From positions 1 through 64,000 of the forward strand of contig NZ_JALAGU010000011.1 in the NCBI RefSeq assembly GCF_022712275.1: a DNA stretch of 64,000 nt, given 5' to 3'. A program made the position numbers and the translations under genes. Origin of the DNA: Corynebacterium sp. Lineage in GTDB: Bacteria > Actinomycetota > Actinomycetes > Mycobacteriales > Mycobacteriaceae. The notes under the pieces were generated by a model. It ran no database searches. It worked only from the letters and a program-made list of their open reading frames with translations, and was not told where the DNA came from. Below are positions 1 through 7,770 of the stretch, piece by piece (the stretch's first letter is position 1; each line of letters begins with the position of its first letter).

Positions 1-30
1 GGATGGGGGAGGGGTGGACGGGTGTGACCC

Positions 31-94
31 TTGCGTGCGTGGTTCCACGCAACCTAGTGTGATGAGCATTCACAGTTAGGTAGTGCAAGCCTCA
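31..94 (+). promoter_or_regulatory. Promoter and DtxR-like iron box of the siderophore ABC operon
   Basis: A possible promoter has -35 TTGCGT (31-36) and -10 TAGTGT (55-60), spacing 18. The spacer contains the hairpin GCGTGGTTCCACGC (37-50). Downstream, TTAGGTAGTGCAAGCCTCA (76-94) matches the DtxR consensus TTAGGTTAGGCTAACCTAA at 13 of 19 positions and touches the ribosome binding site AAGGAGG (94-100). A repressor bound there would block early transcription under iron-replete conditions. The box is inferred by eye from the known DtxR motif. Confidence 0.45.
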
Positions 95-103
95 AGGAGG
101 ACC

Positions 104-1903
104 ATGTCTGCGCAGTCGCAGAGTCCGCATAGCCCGCATAGCCCGCAGGGGCCACCCGCACAGTCTCCACCGGTTGTCCCTGATGCACCGGACAACAGGG
201 CCGAACAGAAAGCCGGCGCGGCCGCGCTGAAGAATCTTCTCCGTCCGGTCTCAGGGCGTCTCATGCTCGGACGGATTCTTTCCGCTCTCTCCGCCGTCCT
301 GGCTGTCGTCCCGTACATCGCCCTGGTCAAGATCGGTGCACTGCTCATCGACGGGGCGTCCTCCGGCGACGGTTCCGGCGCCGGCACCGGCATCGACGGA
401 GACGAGGTCAACCGTTGGCTCACGATTCTGCTCGGCGCCTTCATGGCTCGGCTCGTCATCTACTTCATCGCCCTGTCGGTCACCCACTTCGCCGATGTGG
501 CCCTGGGGCACGGTATCCGGCTGCGGATGGTGACACGCTTCGCGAAGGTCCCGCTGAGCTGGTTCACCGCGACGAACTCCGGCCGCGTCCGCAAGGGCCT
601 GCAGGACGACATCACCACCGTCCACTACCTCATTGCCCACCAGCCGGTCGAAGGCACCGGCGCGGTGGTCATGCCGCTGGCGCTGATGGTCTACGCCTTC
701 ATCGTGGACTGGCGGCTCGGACTGCTCTCCGTCGCCGTCGTCCCCGTGTACCTGCTGGCCATGATGATGACCATGAGGAACATGGGGGAGAAGACGGTGG
801 AGATGGACCGGCGGCTCGGCGATGTCTCGGCCCGCATGGTCGAGTTCGTCACCGGCATCTCCGTGGTCAAGGCCTTCGGCCGGGTCGGACGCGCGCACCG
901 CAGCTACCAGCGTTCCGCCGATGAGTTCTACGACTTCTATCTCGCCTGGGTGAAGCCGCTGATGGCCGTCTCCTCCCTCGGCCAGTCCATCCTGGCGGTG
1001 CCGCTGATCCTGCTGGTCAACCTCGGCGGCGGCATGCTGCTGGTCCACAACGGTTACGTCGGTGTGGCAGATGTCCTGGCCACGTCGCTGATCGCACTGC
1101 TGGTGCCGTACTCCCTGGAGACCATGCAGAACAACACCTGGTCCAGCCAGATCGCCGGGGCCGCCGCGCTGCGCCTCACAGGTCTGCTCGAGACCCCCGT
1201 GCTGCAGGACGCCGCCAGTGCGAAGACCGCCCCCGTCTCCCACGAGGTCACCTTCGACCACGTCACCTACCGTTACCCCGGGGCAGACACCCCGGCGGTC
1301 GACGACGTGAGCTTCACCCTGCCCGCCGGCACTGTCACCGCTCTCGTCGGCCCGTCAGGGTCCGGTAAGTCCACCATCGCCACCCTGCTCGCCCGTTTCG
1401 ATGATCCGCAGTCGGGCACGGTGGCTATCGGCGGCGTCCCTGTGAGGGACATCGCCGATCTGTACTCCCATGTCGGGTTCGTGCTGCAGGATCCGCAGCT
1501 GGTCGCCGTGAGCATCCGCGACAACATTGCGCTGGGTCGGCCGGACGCCACCGATGCCGAGGTCCGGGATGCCGCCCGGGCCGCCCATGTCCTCGACGAG
1601 ATCGAGGCCCTGCCCGACGGCTTCGACACCGTCTACGGCTCGGACACCGGACTGTCCGGCGGACAGGCCCAGCGCATCGCCATCGCCCGCGCGCTGCTGA
1701 TGGACGCCCCGGTGCTCGTCCTCGATGAAGCGACCGCGCTGACCGACCCCGAGTCGCAGCACGAGATCCAGCAGGCCCTCTCCACCCTCGCGGAAGGACG
1801 CACCGTGCTGGTCATCGCCCACCGCCCCGAGGCGATCGCCGGGGTGGACCGGGTCATCCACGTCAACAACGGACAGGTCACCGCCGAGGAGGCACGGGCA
1901 TGA
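104..1903 (+). CDS. Siderophore-type ABC transporter, permease-ATPase fusion (IrtA/YbtP-like)
   Basis: A 599-residue half transporter: variable N-terminus, six predicted membrane helices (about residues 50-310), then a nucleotide-binding domain with Walker A GPSGSGKST, signature LSGGQAQR and Walker B VLVLDEAT. The D-loop region reads EATALTDPESQ instead of EATSALD, a deviation also seen in IrtA/YbtP-type proteins. That family pairs two exporter-fold half transporters that import iron-siderophores in mycobacteria and Yersinia. ATG at 104 is chosen because AAGGAGG lies 3 bases upstream; a GTG at 83 would put this site inside the gene. It overlaps the next gene by ATGA, so a heterodimer is likely. 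Import is inferred from family resemblance and the iron-linked context; export cannot be excluded. Confidence 0.85.
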   Translation: MSAQSQSPHSPHSPQGPPAQSPPVVPDAPDNRAEQKAGAAALKNLLRPVSGRLMLGRILSALSAVLAVVPYIALVKIGALLIDGASSGDGSGAGTGIDGDEVNRWLTILLGAFMARLVIYFIALSVTHFADVALGHGIRLRMVTRFAKVPLSWFTATNSGRVRKGLQDDITTVHYLIAHQPVEGTGAVVMPLALMVYAFIVDWRLGLLSVAVVPVYLLAMMMTMRNMGEKTVEMDRRLGDVSARMVEFVTGISVVKAFGRVGRAHRSYQRSADEFYDFYLAWVKPLMAVSSLGQSILAVPLILLVNLGGGMLLVHNGYVGVADVLATSLIALLVPYSLETMQNNTWSSQIAGAAALRLTGLLETPVLQDAASAKTAPVSHEVTFDHVTYRYPGADTPAVDDVSFTLPAGTVTALVGPSGSGKSTIATLLARFDDPQSGTVAIGGVPVRDIADLYSHVGFVLQDPQLVAVSIRDNIALGRPDATDAEVRDAARAAHVLDEIEALPDGFDTVYGSDTGLSGGQAQRIAIARALLMDAPVLVLDEATALTDPESQHEIQQALSTLAEGRTVLVIAHRPEAIAGVDRVIHVNNGQVTAEEARA

Positions 1904-3657
1904 AGCTCCCCCTGATCGACATCGTTCCCCGGATGCGCCGGATGATCTCCCATCCGGAGGCCATGACTCCCGCCCTGCTCACCAGTGCCGTCGCGGGGCT
2001 GGTCGAAGGTCTGGCCCTGGCGGCCCTTCTGCCGGCGATCTCGTCACTGGCCGCCGACGAGGCCTGGTGGGGGCTGACCACACCCGGCTGGCTGGTGGTC
2101 TTTGCCGTCCTGGCGCTGGTCAGTGTCGCCCTGAACTTCGTCAAGGACCAGCGCAACTACCGCGTGGCGATGGACTTCCTGCGCAGTATCCACCGCCTGG
2201 TGGGTGATCAGGTGTCGCGTCAGCCGCTGGGCTGGTTCGCGCGTCCACTCGCCGGACGTCTGTCCCGGATGGTCTCCTCCGAACTCATGACCACCGGCGA
2301 GATCTTCGCCCACATGATCGGCCCGCTGGTGTCCCGCATTGTCACGGCGACGGTCGTCATCGTCGCCGCCTGGTTCTGGAGCCCGTGGCTCGGGCTCGTC
2401 CTCACCCTCGCCGTCCCGGTGTTCCTGGTGATCACGCTGTGTTCCACGGCGCTCGCCAGGAAGGGTGGACGCATCCATGAGCCGGACGAGGAGGAACTCG
2501 CCGACCGCATCGTGGAGTACGCCCAGTGTCAGGGTGCGCTGCGTTCCTGCGGGCACAGTGAGGACTTCGCCCCGCTGACTGCGGCTCTGGACAATGCGGT
2601 CGCGTCAAAGGAGAAGTCACTGTGGATCGAGACACTGGGACTGCTGCTGTCCGGCGCAGTGACTCAGGGGGTGATTGTCGCGCTGATCGCGGTGACCGGC
2701 ACATTGGCCGTCGACGGGACGCTGGAGCCGGTCCCGGCACTCGCCTTCATCGGACTGGCACTGCAGTTCACCTCCACACTGTCGGCGATCACCGAGGGGG
2801 CGATGGGTCTGGAGACCAGGCGTCCACTGCTGGACAGCATCGACGGCGTCCTCACCGCCGAGCCGTTGGCCGAACCGGACACCCCCGCGCGGCTCACCGC
2901 GCCGGGCTCGGTGGAGCTGCGCGGCGTGACCTTCGGCTACACGCCGGACGCCCCGGTGGTCCGGGACCTGTCCTTCGAGGTGCCCACCGGGTCGATGGTC
3001 GCGCTGGTCGGGCCGTCCGGCTCGGGTAAGACGACGGTGGAGAAACTCATCTCCCGGTTCCACGATGTCGATTCCGGTGAGGTGTTCGTCGGTGGCGTCC
3101 CGGTGACGCGGCAGACCACGGAGCAGCTCATGGCGCAGCTGTCGATGGTCTTTCAGGACGTGTACCTCTTCGACGACACGCTGGAGGCGAATATCGCGGT
3201 GGGCCGGGAGGGGGCGTCCACCGCCGAGATCCGGCACGCCGCGGAGCTGGCGGGTGTCACGGAGATCGCCGCGCGACTCCCGGAGGGCTGGGCGACACAG
3301 GTCGGGGAGGGTGGTAAGGCACTGTCCGGCGGTGAGCGGCAGCGGGTGGCGATCGCCCGGGCACTGCTCAAGCAGGCTCCGGTCGTGCTGCTGGACGAGG
3401 CGACGAGCGCGCTGGACGTGGAGAACGAGGCACATATCGTCGCATCCGTCGAACAGCTCCGGAAGGACGCGACACTGCTGGTCGTCGCACACCGGCTGGA
3501 CACCATCGCGAAGGCGGACTCGATTGTGCTGTTCACCGCCGACGGGCAGATCGAGGCGCAGGGCACGCATGAGGAACTGCTCGCGGCTGAGGGCACGTAC
3601 ACGAGGTTCTGGAACCATCTGCACCATGCGCAGGGGTGGACACTCGTCGACCGGTAG
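1900..3657 (+). CDS. Siderophore-type ABC transporter, permease-ATPase fusion (IrtB/YbtQ-like)
   Basis: A 585-residue half transporter with an N-terminal membrane domain (about residues 15-300) and a canonical ATPase domain: Walker A GPSGSGKTT, signature LSGGERQR, Walker B VVLLDEATSALD. Its start overlaps the stop of the upstream half transporter (ATGA at 1900-1903), so the two are translationally coupled and probably form one heterodimer, this subunit carrying the regular D-loop. In IrtAB/YbtPQ systems both subunits are needed for iron-siderophore uptake. The TetR-type gene follows after 10 bases and may be co-transcribed. Confidence 0.85.
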   Translation: MKLPLIDIVPRMRRMISHPEAMTPALLTSAVAGLVEGLALAALLPAISSLAADEAWWGLTTPGWLVVFAVLALVSVALNFVKDQRNYRVAMDFLRSIHRLVGDQVSRQPLGWFARPLAGRLSRMVSSELMTTGEIFAHMIGPLVSRIVTATVVIVAAWFWSPWLGLVLTLAVPVFLVITLCSTALARKGGRIHEPDEEELADRIVEYAQCQGALRSCGHSEDFAPLTAALDNAVASKEKSLWIETLGLLLSGAVTQGVIVALIAVTGTLAVDGTLEPVPALAFIGLALQFTSTLSAITEGAMGLETRRPLLDSIDGVLTAEPLAEPDTPARLTAPGSVELRGVTFGYTPDAPVVRDLSFEVPTGSMVALVGPSGSGKTTVEKLISRFHDVDSGEVFVGGVPVTRQTTEQLMAQLSMVFQDVYLFDDTLEANIAVGREGASTAEIRHAAELAGVTEIAARLPEGWATQVGEGGKALSGGERQRVAIARALLKQAPVVLLDEATSALDVENEAHIVASVEQLRKDATLLVVAHRLDTIAKADSIVLFTADGQIEAQGTHEELLAAEGTYTRFWNHLHHAQGWTLVDR

Positions 3658-3667
3658 GCTGGTCATC

Positions 3668-4303
3668 ATGGGTGTCGGAAAGAAGACCGGGCCGAAGCCG
3701 TCGTTCACCAGGGGGGACGTGGTGGACGCCGCACTGGCGATCGGCGTCGACACGTTCACGCTCGCCCAGGTGGCGAAGCGTATCGGCGTGGTGACCTCGG
3801 CGGTGTACCGGCGGTTCGATTCCCGCGATGACCTGTTGGACGCCTGCCTGGCGAAGGCGGCGTCCTCCATCGCGGTCCCTGCGCCGGGGGCGAGCTGGCA
3901 GGAGGTCTGCCGGCTGTGGGCCGACGAGTGCTGGCAGGTCTGCGAGAACTTCCCCGGCCTGGCTCGTGCCGTGTACTCCTATGCGCCGGCCTTCACCCAT
4001 GTGGGGCAGGTCGCCGGGGCGTATGCGGCGGCGCTGGAGTCTCACGGGTACACCCGGGGACAGGCGGGGTTCGCGCTGGACTTCCTGGGGGACACGGTCT
4101 TTGCGTGCCGGCTCGGCGTGGAGTCCATGCGCGCCACCGACGGGTCGGGGGAATCCGGTCTGTCCCGGGCGAAGGCGAGGGTAGGGAAGGAGGTTCCCGA
4201 CCATCCGTTCCAGCCGGACGAAACCTGGGCTGACCGCGGGGCCACTGATGTGAAGGTGGAGTTCATCATCGACGGTCTGGGGCGGCACTGGCCGGAGATG
4301 TGA
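3668..4303 (+). CDS. TetR-family transcriptional regulator
   Basis: A 211-residue protein with an N-terminal helix-turn-helix (about residues 14-58, including TLAQVAKRIGVVTSAVYRRF), followed by a helical ligand-binding domain as in TetR/AcrR repressors. ATG at 3668 is the first start after the upstream stop. It sits between the siderophore ABC pair and the iron-type binding lipoprotein, so one or both may be its targets. No clear TetR palindrome was identified. Ligand unknown. Confidence 0.8.
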   Translation: MGVGKKTGPKPSFTRGDVVDAALAIGVDTFTLAQVAKRIGVVTSAVYRRFDSRDDLLDACLAKAASSIAVPAPGASWQEVCRLWADECWQVCENFPGLARAVYSYAPAFTHVGQVAGAYAAALESHGYTRGQAGFALDFLGDTVFACRLGVESMRATDGSGESGLSRAKARVGKEVPDHPFQPDETWADRGATDVKVEFIIDGLGRHWPEM

Positions 4304-4342
4304 GGGTGTGTCCGGTGTTCACCCCCATTACCGTGAATACTG

Positions 4343-4371
4343 TTGACAGTTGGGTGAGCGCTGCCTAACTT
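4343..4371 (+). promoter_or_regulatory. Promoter with DtxR-like iron box; nearly leaderless transcript
   Basis: The -35 is the consensus TTGACA (4343-4348), then a 17-base spacer and -10 TAACTT (4366-4371). TTGGGTGAGCGCTGCCTAA (4350-4368) fills the spacer and matches the DtxR consensus at 12 of 19 positions, mostly in the outer half-sites. Transcription should start near 4378, only a few bases before the ATG at 4380, so the mRNA may be leaderless. A DtxR dimer here would directly exclude RNA polymerase. Confidence 0.6.
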
Positions 4372-4379
4372 CTGTGAAT

Positions 4380-5372
4380 ATGACGTACACATCCGCCCTG
4401 TCACGGGCCACCGCCGCCATCCTCACACTCGGGCTCGCCGCCGGCTTCACCGCCTGCGGCTCCGACGACGCCTCCTCCGACGGTGGTGCTGACACCATCA
4501 CCCTCACCAATGCCTTCGAGGACGCCGACTACCCGGTCGCCCCGGAACGTGCGGTCGTCACCGCGTCCGCCCTCGACAATGTCCTCGCCCTCGGGATCAC
4601 CCCGGTCGCCGTCGTGATGACCGAACAGGACGAGGACGCCCCGTGGCGGGAAGGCAGGCTCGACGGGGTGGAGCGGATCACCGTCGCCGCCTACGGAGAC
4701 ATCGATGCCGAGGCGATCGCCGCCGCTGACCCCGACGTCATCATCGGTGACATCTACTGGATCGACTCGCAGGACGAATACGACCAGCTCACCGGAATCG
4801 CGCCCACACTCAACGGTCCTTCCGCGGACCCGACGGAGGCCACCTGGAAGGAACGGCTCAGCCAGCTCGGTGACCTCTACGACAGGGAGGACGAGGCGCA
4901 GCAGATCATTGACGAGGACGCGGACCTCTTCACGCAGTTGAAGGAGGATCTGCCTGGTCTGTCGGGGAAGACCGGCTGGGTGGGACGTGACCAGGGCGAC
5001 GGGAAGATCGGTACGTCACCGGACCCCTCCGAGGCGTCCAACTCCTTCCTCTACGACCTCGGCATGACCCTGCCGGCGACCATCGAGGGGAAGGAACCCA
5101 ATGCGGCAGGTGGCGCGTACGTCGTCAGTCCGGAGAGCTATGACGAGTTCGCCGCCGACTTCTCGGTGATCTACACCTCTGCCGGGATCGCATCGCTCGA
5201 GAGCCGCCCGACCTTCGCTGCCCTGCCGCAGGTGAAGAACGGGACCATGATCAGCGACAACTATGCGGTGGTCATCGGCCTGGCACAGCCGAGTTCTCTG
5301 GTCCGTACCTGGGCGGTCGACGAACTGCGTCCCACCCTGGAGAAGGTCGCTGCGGCTGACCCGGTGGAGTGA
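4380..5372 (+). CDS. Iron-siderophore ABC transporter substrate-binding lipoprotein (FecB/FepB type)
   Basis: A 330-residue protein with a lipoprotein signal peptide and lipobox GFTAC (Cys near residue 22), followed by a class III periplasmic binding fold typical of siderophore, heme and cobalamin receptors. ATG at 4380 gives a proper signal peptide; longer starts add charged residues and overlap the -10 element. An iron-box promoter lies directly upstream. No FecCD-type permease or FecC-type ATPase gene is in the window, so it either feeds a distant permease or hands substrate to the upstream ABC pair, an arrangement I cannot verify. The gene ends shortly before a MocR regulator on the same strand. 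Confidence 0.82.
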   Translation: MTYTSALSRATAAILTLGLAAGFTACGSDDASSDGGADTITLTNAFEDADYPVAPERAVVTASALDNVLALGITPVAVVMTEQDEDAPWREGRLDGVERITVAAYGDIDAEAIAAADPDVIIGDIYWIDSQDEYDQLTGIAPTLNGPSADPTEATWKERLSQLGDLYDREDEAQQIIDEDADLFTQLKEDLPGLSGKTGWVGRDQGDGKIGTSPDPSEASNSFLYDLGMTLPATIEGKEPNAAGGAYVVSPESYDEFAADFSVIYTSAGIASLESRPTFAALPQVKNGTMISDNYAVVIGLAQPSSLVRTWAVDELRPTLEKVAAADPVE

Positions 5373-5396
5373 CCTGCCTGTGGCATAGTGGCTCAC

Positions 5397-6758
5397 GTGA
5401 CTGAGCAGGAAAAAGGGCACCTCCCCATCACCGGATCGACCGCCGCCGGCATCGCCGACAGTGTGCGGGGACTCGTCGACCGTGGCGTCCTCGTCCCGGG
5501 TGACCGACTGCCGCCGGTCCGCAGCCTGGCGGACACCCTCGGCGTGAACCGGAACACCGTACAGGCGGCCTACCGGAACCTCGTCCACGCCGGAATCGCC
5601 GTCAGCCGTCGGGGTGCGGGCACGACCGTGGTGGGAGTCGAGGAAACCGCGACAGAGGGGGCTGCGTCCGGTAACTCCTCCACCGTGCGCGACATCGGCC
5701 ACGGCAACCCGGACGCCACCCTGCTGCCGGACGCCTCCTCGGTCCGCCTCGCTCCGGCACCACCACCGCTCTACGGCACCGCTGCCACCCATCCTGAGCT
5801 GGGACGCGTCGCCCTGCGGTTGCTCGGCCCCGACCTCGCTGACCGGGCCGAGGACGCCGTGATCAGTGTGACCGCCGGCGCCGTCGACGCCCTCGAACGC
5901 CTCCTGGCCACCGTCGCCACCACCGGCGACGCCGTCGCTCTCGAGGACCCCTGTTTCCTCAGTTCCGGCAACTCCACGCGCCTGGCCGGTTACCGCATCC
6001 TGCCCGTTCCGGTGGACGCCGAGGGGATGGACGCTGCCGCACTACGCGCCGCCCTGGATGACGGCGCACGGGCCGTGGTCTGCACGCCGCGGGCACACAA
6101 CCCGACCGGGGTGAGCCTGACGCACGCGCGGGCGCAGGCGCTGCAGGAGGTGCTGGCGGACTACCCGGGCGTCCTCGTCATCGAGGACGACCAGTTCGCG
6201 GGACTGTCGCAGTCACCCTACGAGACCGCGATCCCGGCAGGTCAGACGCGGTGGGCGCTGGTGCGCTCGATGTCGAAGTCCCTGGGTCCGGATTTGCGGA
6301 CCGCGCTGGTGGCGTCCGACCCGGAGACCGCGGAGAAACTGTCCCGGCGGATCAACGGCGGCACGACCTGGGTGAGTCATCTGCTGCAGCGCACGGTCGC
6401 CGCCCTGCTGTCGGACGCCGACATCCGCTCCAGGCTCGATGCGGCGGCGACCCATTACGCCGGACGCAACGCGGTGTTCCTGGCCAAGCTGGCGGGGGCG
6501 GGGCTGGTGTCCCCCAGCGTCGACGGACTGAATATCTGGGTCGACCTGGGTGTTCCCTCGGCTGCGGCGGCCGCCGACCTGCGGGGACGCGGCTGGATCG
6601 TGCGTGACGGCGGGCTGTTCCGGCTCGACGGTGCAGCCGGTGCTGATGCGGACACGCATCTGCGTCTCACGGTGCATGAACTGTCGGACGCCGACATGGA
6701 CCGTCTGGTGGCCGACCTGGTGGCGGTGTCTGGGGAGGCCACGTCTAACCTTCGGTGA
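5397..6758 (+). CDS. MocR-type regulator: GntR helix-turn-helix fused to a PLP aminotransferase-like domain
   Basis: About 453 residues. A winged helix of GntR type occupies roughly residues 10-80 (PPVRSLADTLGVNRNTVQAAYRNL), followed by a fold-type I aminotransferase-like domain with the expected PLP lysine in RSMSKSLGP. MocR proteins usually sense PLP or an amino compound and regulate a nearby gene. Starts at GTG 5388 and GTG 5397 are both possible. It is convergent with, and overlaps by 14 bases, the DUF1707 gene. No obvious cognate target such as pdxST is visible here, so its regulon is unknown. Confidence 0.85.
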   Translation: MTEQEKGHLPITGSTAAGIADSVRGLVDRGVLVPGDRLPPVRSLADTLGVNRNTVQAAYRNLVHAGIAVSRRGAGTTVVGVEETATEGAASGNSSTVRDIGHGNPDATLLPDASSVRLAPAPPPLYGTAATHPELGRVALRLLGPDLADRAEDAVISVTAGAVDALERLLATVATTGDAVALEDPCFLSSGNSTRLAGYRILPVPVDAEGMDAAALRAALDDGARAVVCTPRAHNPTGVSLTHARAQALQEVLADYPGVLVIEDDQFAGLSQSPYETAIPAGQTRWALVRSMSKSLGPDLRTALVASDPETAEKLSRRINGGTTWVSHLLQRTVAALLSDADIRSRLDAAATHYAGRNAVFLAKLAGAGLVSPSVDGLNIWVDLGVPSAAAAADLRGRGWIVRDGGLFRLDGAAGADADTHLRLTVHELSDADMDRLVADLVAVSGEATSNLR

Positions 6759-7497
6759 GCCAGCTCCAGAAGCCCTGCTTCTCGCCCGGCTCGGCGACCC
6801 GTACCCGCAGATCGCCGAACATCGACCGGCCGGTGAGGACGACCGTCGGCGCACCCGGGTAGTTCGGCGTCGCACCGCCCTCGCGCTGCGAGACCTTCAC
6901 ATCGCCGAAGGTGAGCTTCATCTGGTTGACGACCTGTACCCCCGGTGGCACGGTGAGTTTCACGTCGCCGAAGATCTGGTTGACCTGCAGCACCGTGGTG
7001 GACGCCGTGAGCGTCATATCCCGGATATCCAGGTCGAGGTCACCGAAGACGAGGCTGTAGCCCTCGCGTCCGCGCAGCTGCATGGTGCCTCTGAGAGCGA
7101 TGTCGCCGAACCAGGTCGACTGGGTGGGGACGTGGTTCTCGGGGACGACCGTGGTGGACTGGTAATGGTTGATGGTGGTGGAGAAGGAACTGATACTGCC
7201 CTTGGGCTTCGCCGCCGGGGCGGGGTTCCCGGCGTCCTCGGGGGAGGGGGCCGCCTTTTCCGCGAGCCGGTCGATCTCGGCGTCATCGGGCGGGGAGGTC
7301 TTCCCCGCGACGAGCTGCTCGATGCGGGTGAACCGGTCGGCGTCGGTGACCGACCAGACGGCGTCGCTGATCGTGGAGAACTCGCTGAGGTCGATCCGCC
7401 CCTGGCCGACGGCGAGGGTGAGCTTCTCATTGAGTGCCTGGCGTCGCTCATCGGTGATGCGTGCGGGCAGCGGGTCAGTCGGTTCAGAGGACGTCAT
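6745..7497 (-). CDS. DUF1707 protein with LiaF-like C-terminal domain
   Basis: A 250-residue protein without clear membrane segments. Residues 10-65 form a DUF1707 domain, a short helical module common in actinobacterial membrane and regulatory proteins. After a Pro/Ala linker, residues about 110-240 are rich in beta strands with recurring FGD-turn motifs (FGDIALRG, FGDLDLDI, FGDVKLTV, FGDVKVSQ, FGDLRVRV), resembling the beta-helical cell-wall-active-antibiotic response domain of LiaF/VraT proteins. In Firmicutes LiaF restrains an envelope-stress kinase; such a role here is only an analogy. Its 3' end overlaps the MocR gene. Confidence 0.75.
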   Translation of the reverse strand: MTSSEPTDPLPARITDERRQALNEKLTLAVGQGRIDLSEFSTISDAVWSVTDADRFTRIEQLVAGKTSPPDDAEIDRLAEKAAPSPEDAGNPAPAAKPKGSISSFSTTINHYQSTTVVPENHVPTQSTWFGDIALRGTMQLRGREGYSLVFGDLDLDIRDMTLTASTTVLQVNQIFGDVKLTVPPGVQVVNQMKLTFGDVKVSQREGGATPNYPGAPTVVLTGRSMFGDLRVRVAEPGEKQGFWSWLTEG

Positions 7498-7540
7498 ATG
7501 GTCGAGGATACCTTCGGGCTTCGTGTCGCCATTGCAGCAG

Positions 7541-7605
7541 TTCTGCGTCAGGCACAGGTCCGGACTCCGCTGCCACAGAATCGCGATTCCGTGCCTGACG
7601 CAGAA
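7541..7605. repeat. Long-arm inverted repeat (15-bp perfect arms, 35-bp spacer)
   Basis: TTCTGCGTCAGGCAC (7541-7555) is exactly complementary to GTGCCTGACGCAGAA (7591-7605). Next to the right arm lies a second perfect palindrome, GAATCGCGATTC (7578-7589). The element is in the 270-bp gap between the divergent DUF1707 gene and sugar ABC operon. Its outer arm sequence CTGCGTCA recurs at the outer edge of the inverted repeat at 62211-62268, suggesting a dispersed palindromic repeat family rather than a gene-specific operator. No poly-T tract follows. Confidence 0.7.
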
Positions 7606-7735
7606 TTGAAGCCCCAGGATGGGGAGGGGCGGCAGGCGGGGCGAGATGTCGTACCCGGGGTCGGCGTCCTACTGCAGGTAAACACCGCTTAACCGATCAA
7701 GTTAATCGATAAATGAGCAGGTCAGACGGCTTGAC

Positions 7736-7747
7736 TTAAACGCTTCA
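7736..7747. promoter_or_regulatory. Candidate LacI-family operator upstream of sugar ABC operon
   Basis: TTAAACGCTTCA contains the core AAACGCTT, which fits the LacI/GalR operator core AANCGNTT. It lies 24 bases before the binding-protein start codon and follows a TTGACT hexamer (7731-7736) that recurs at 7754-7759. LacI-type repressors commonly control CUT2 sugar importers in corynebacteria, but no LacI gene is in this window. The promoter -10 is not clear. Confidence 0.35.
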
Positions 7748-7770
7748 GAAGCCTTGACTGAGCCGTTGTG

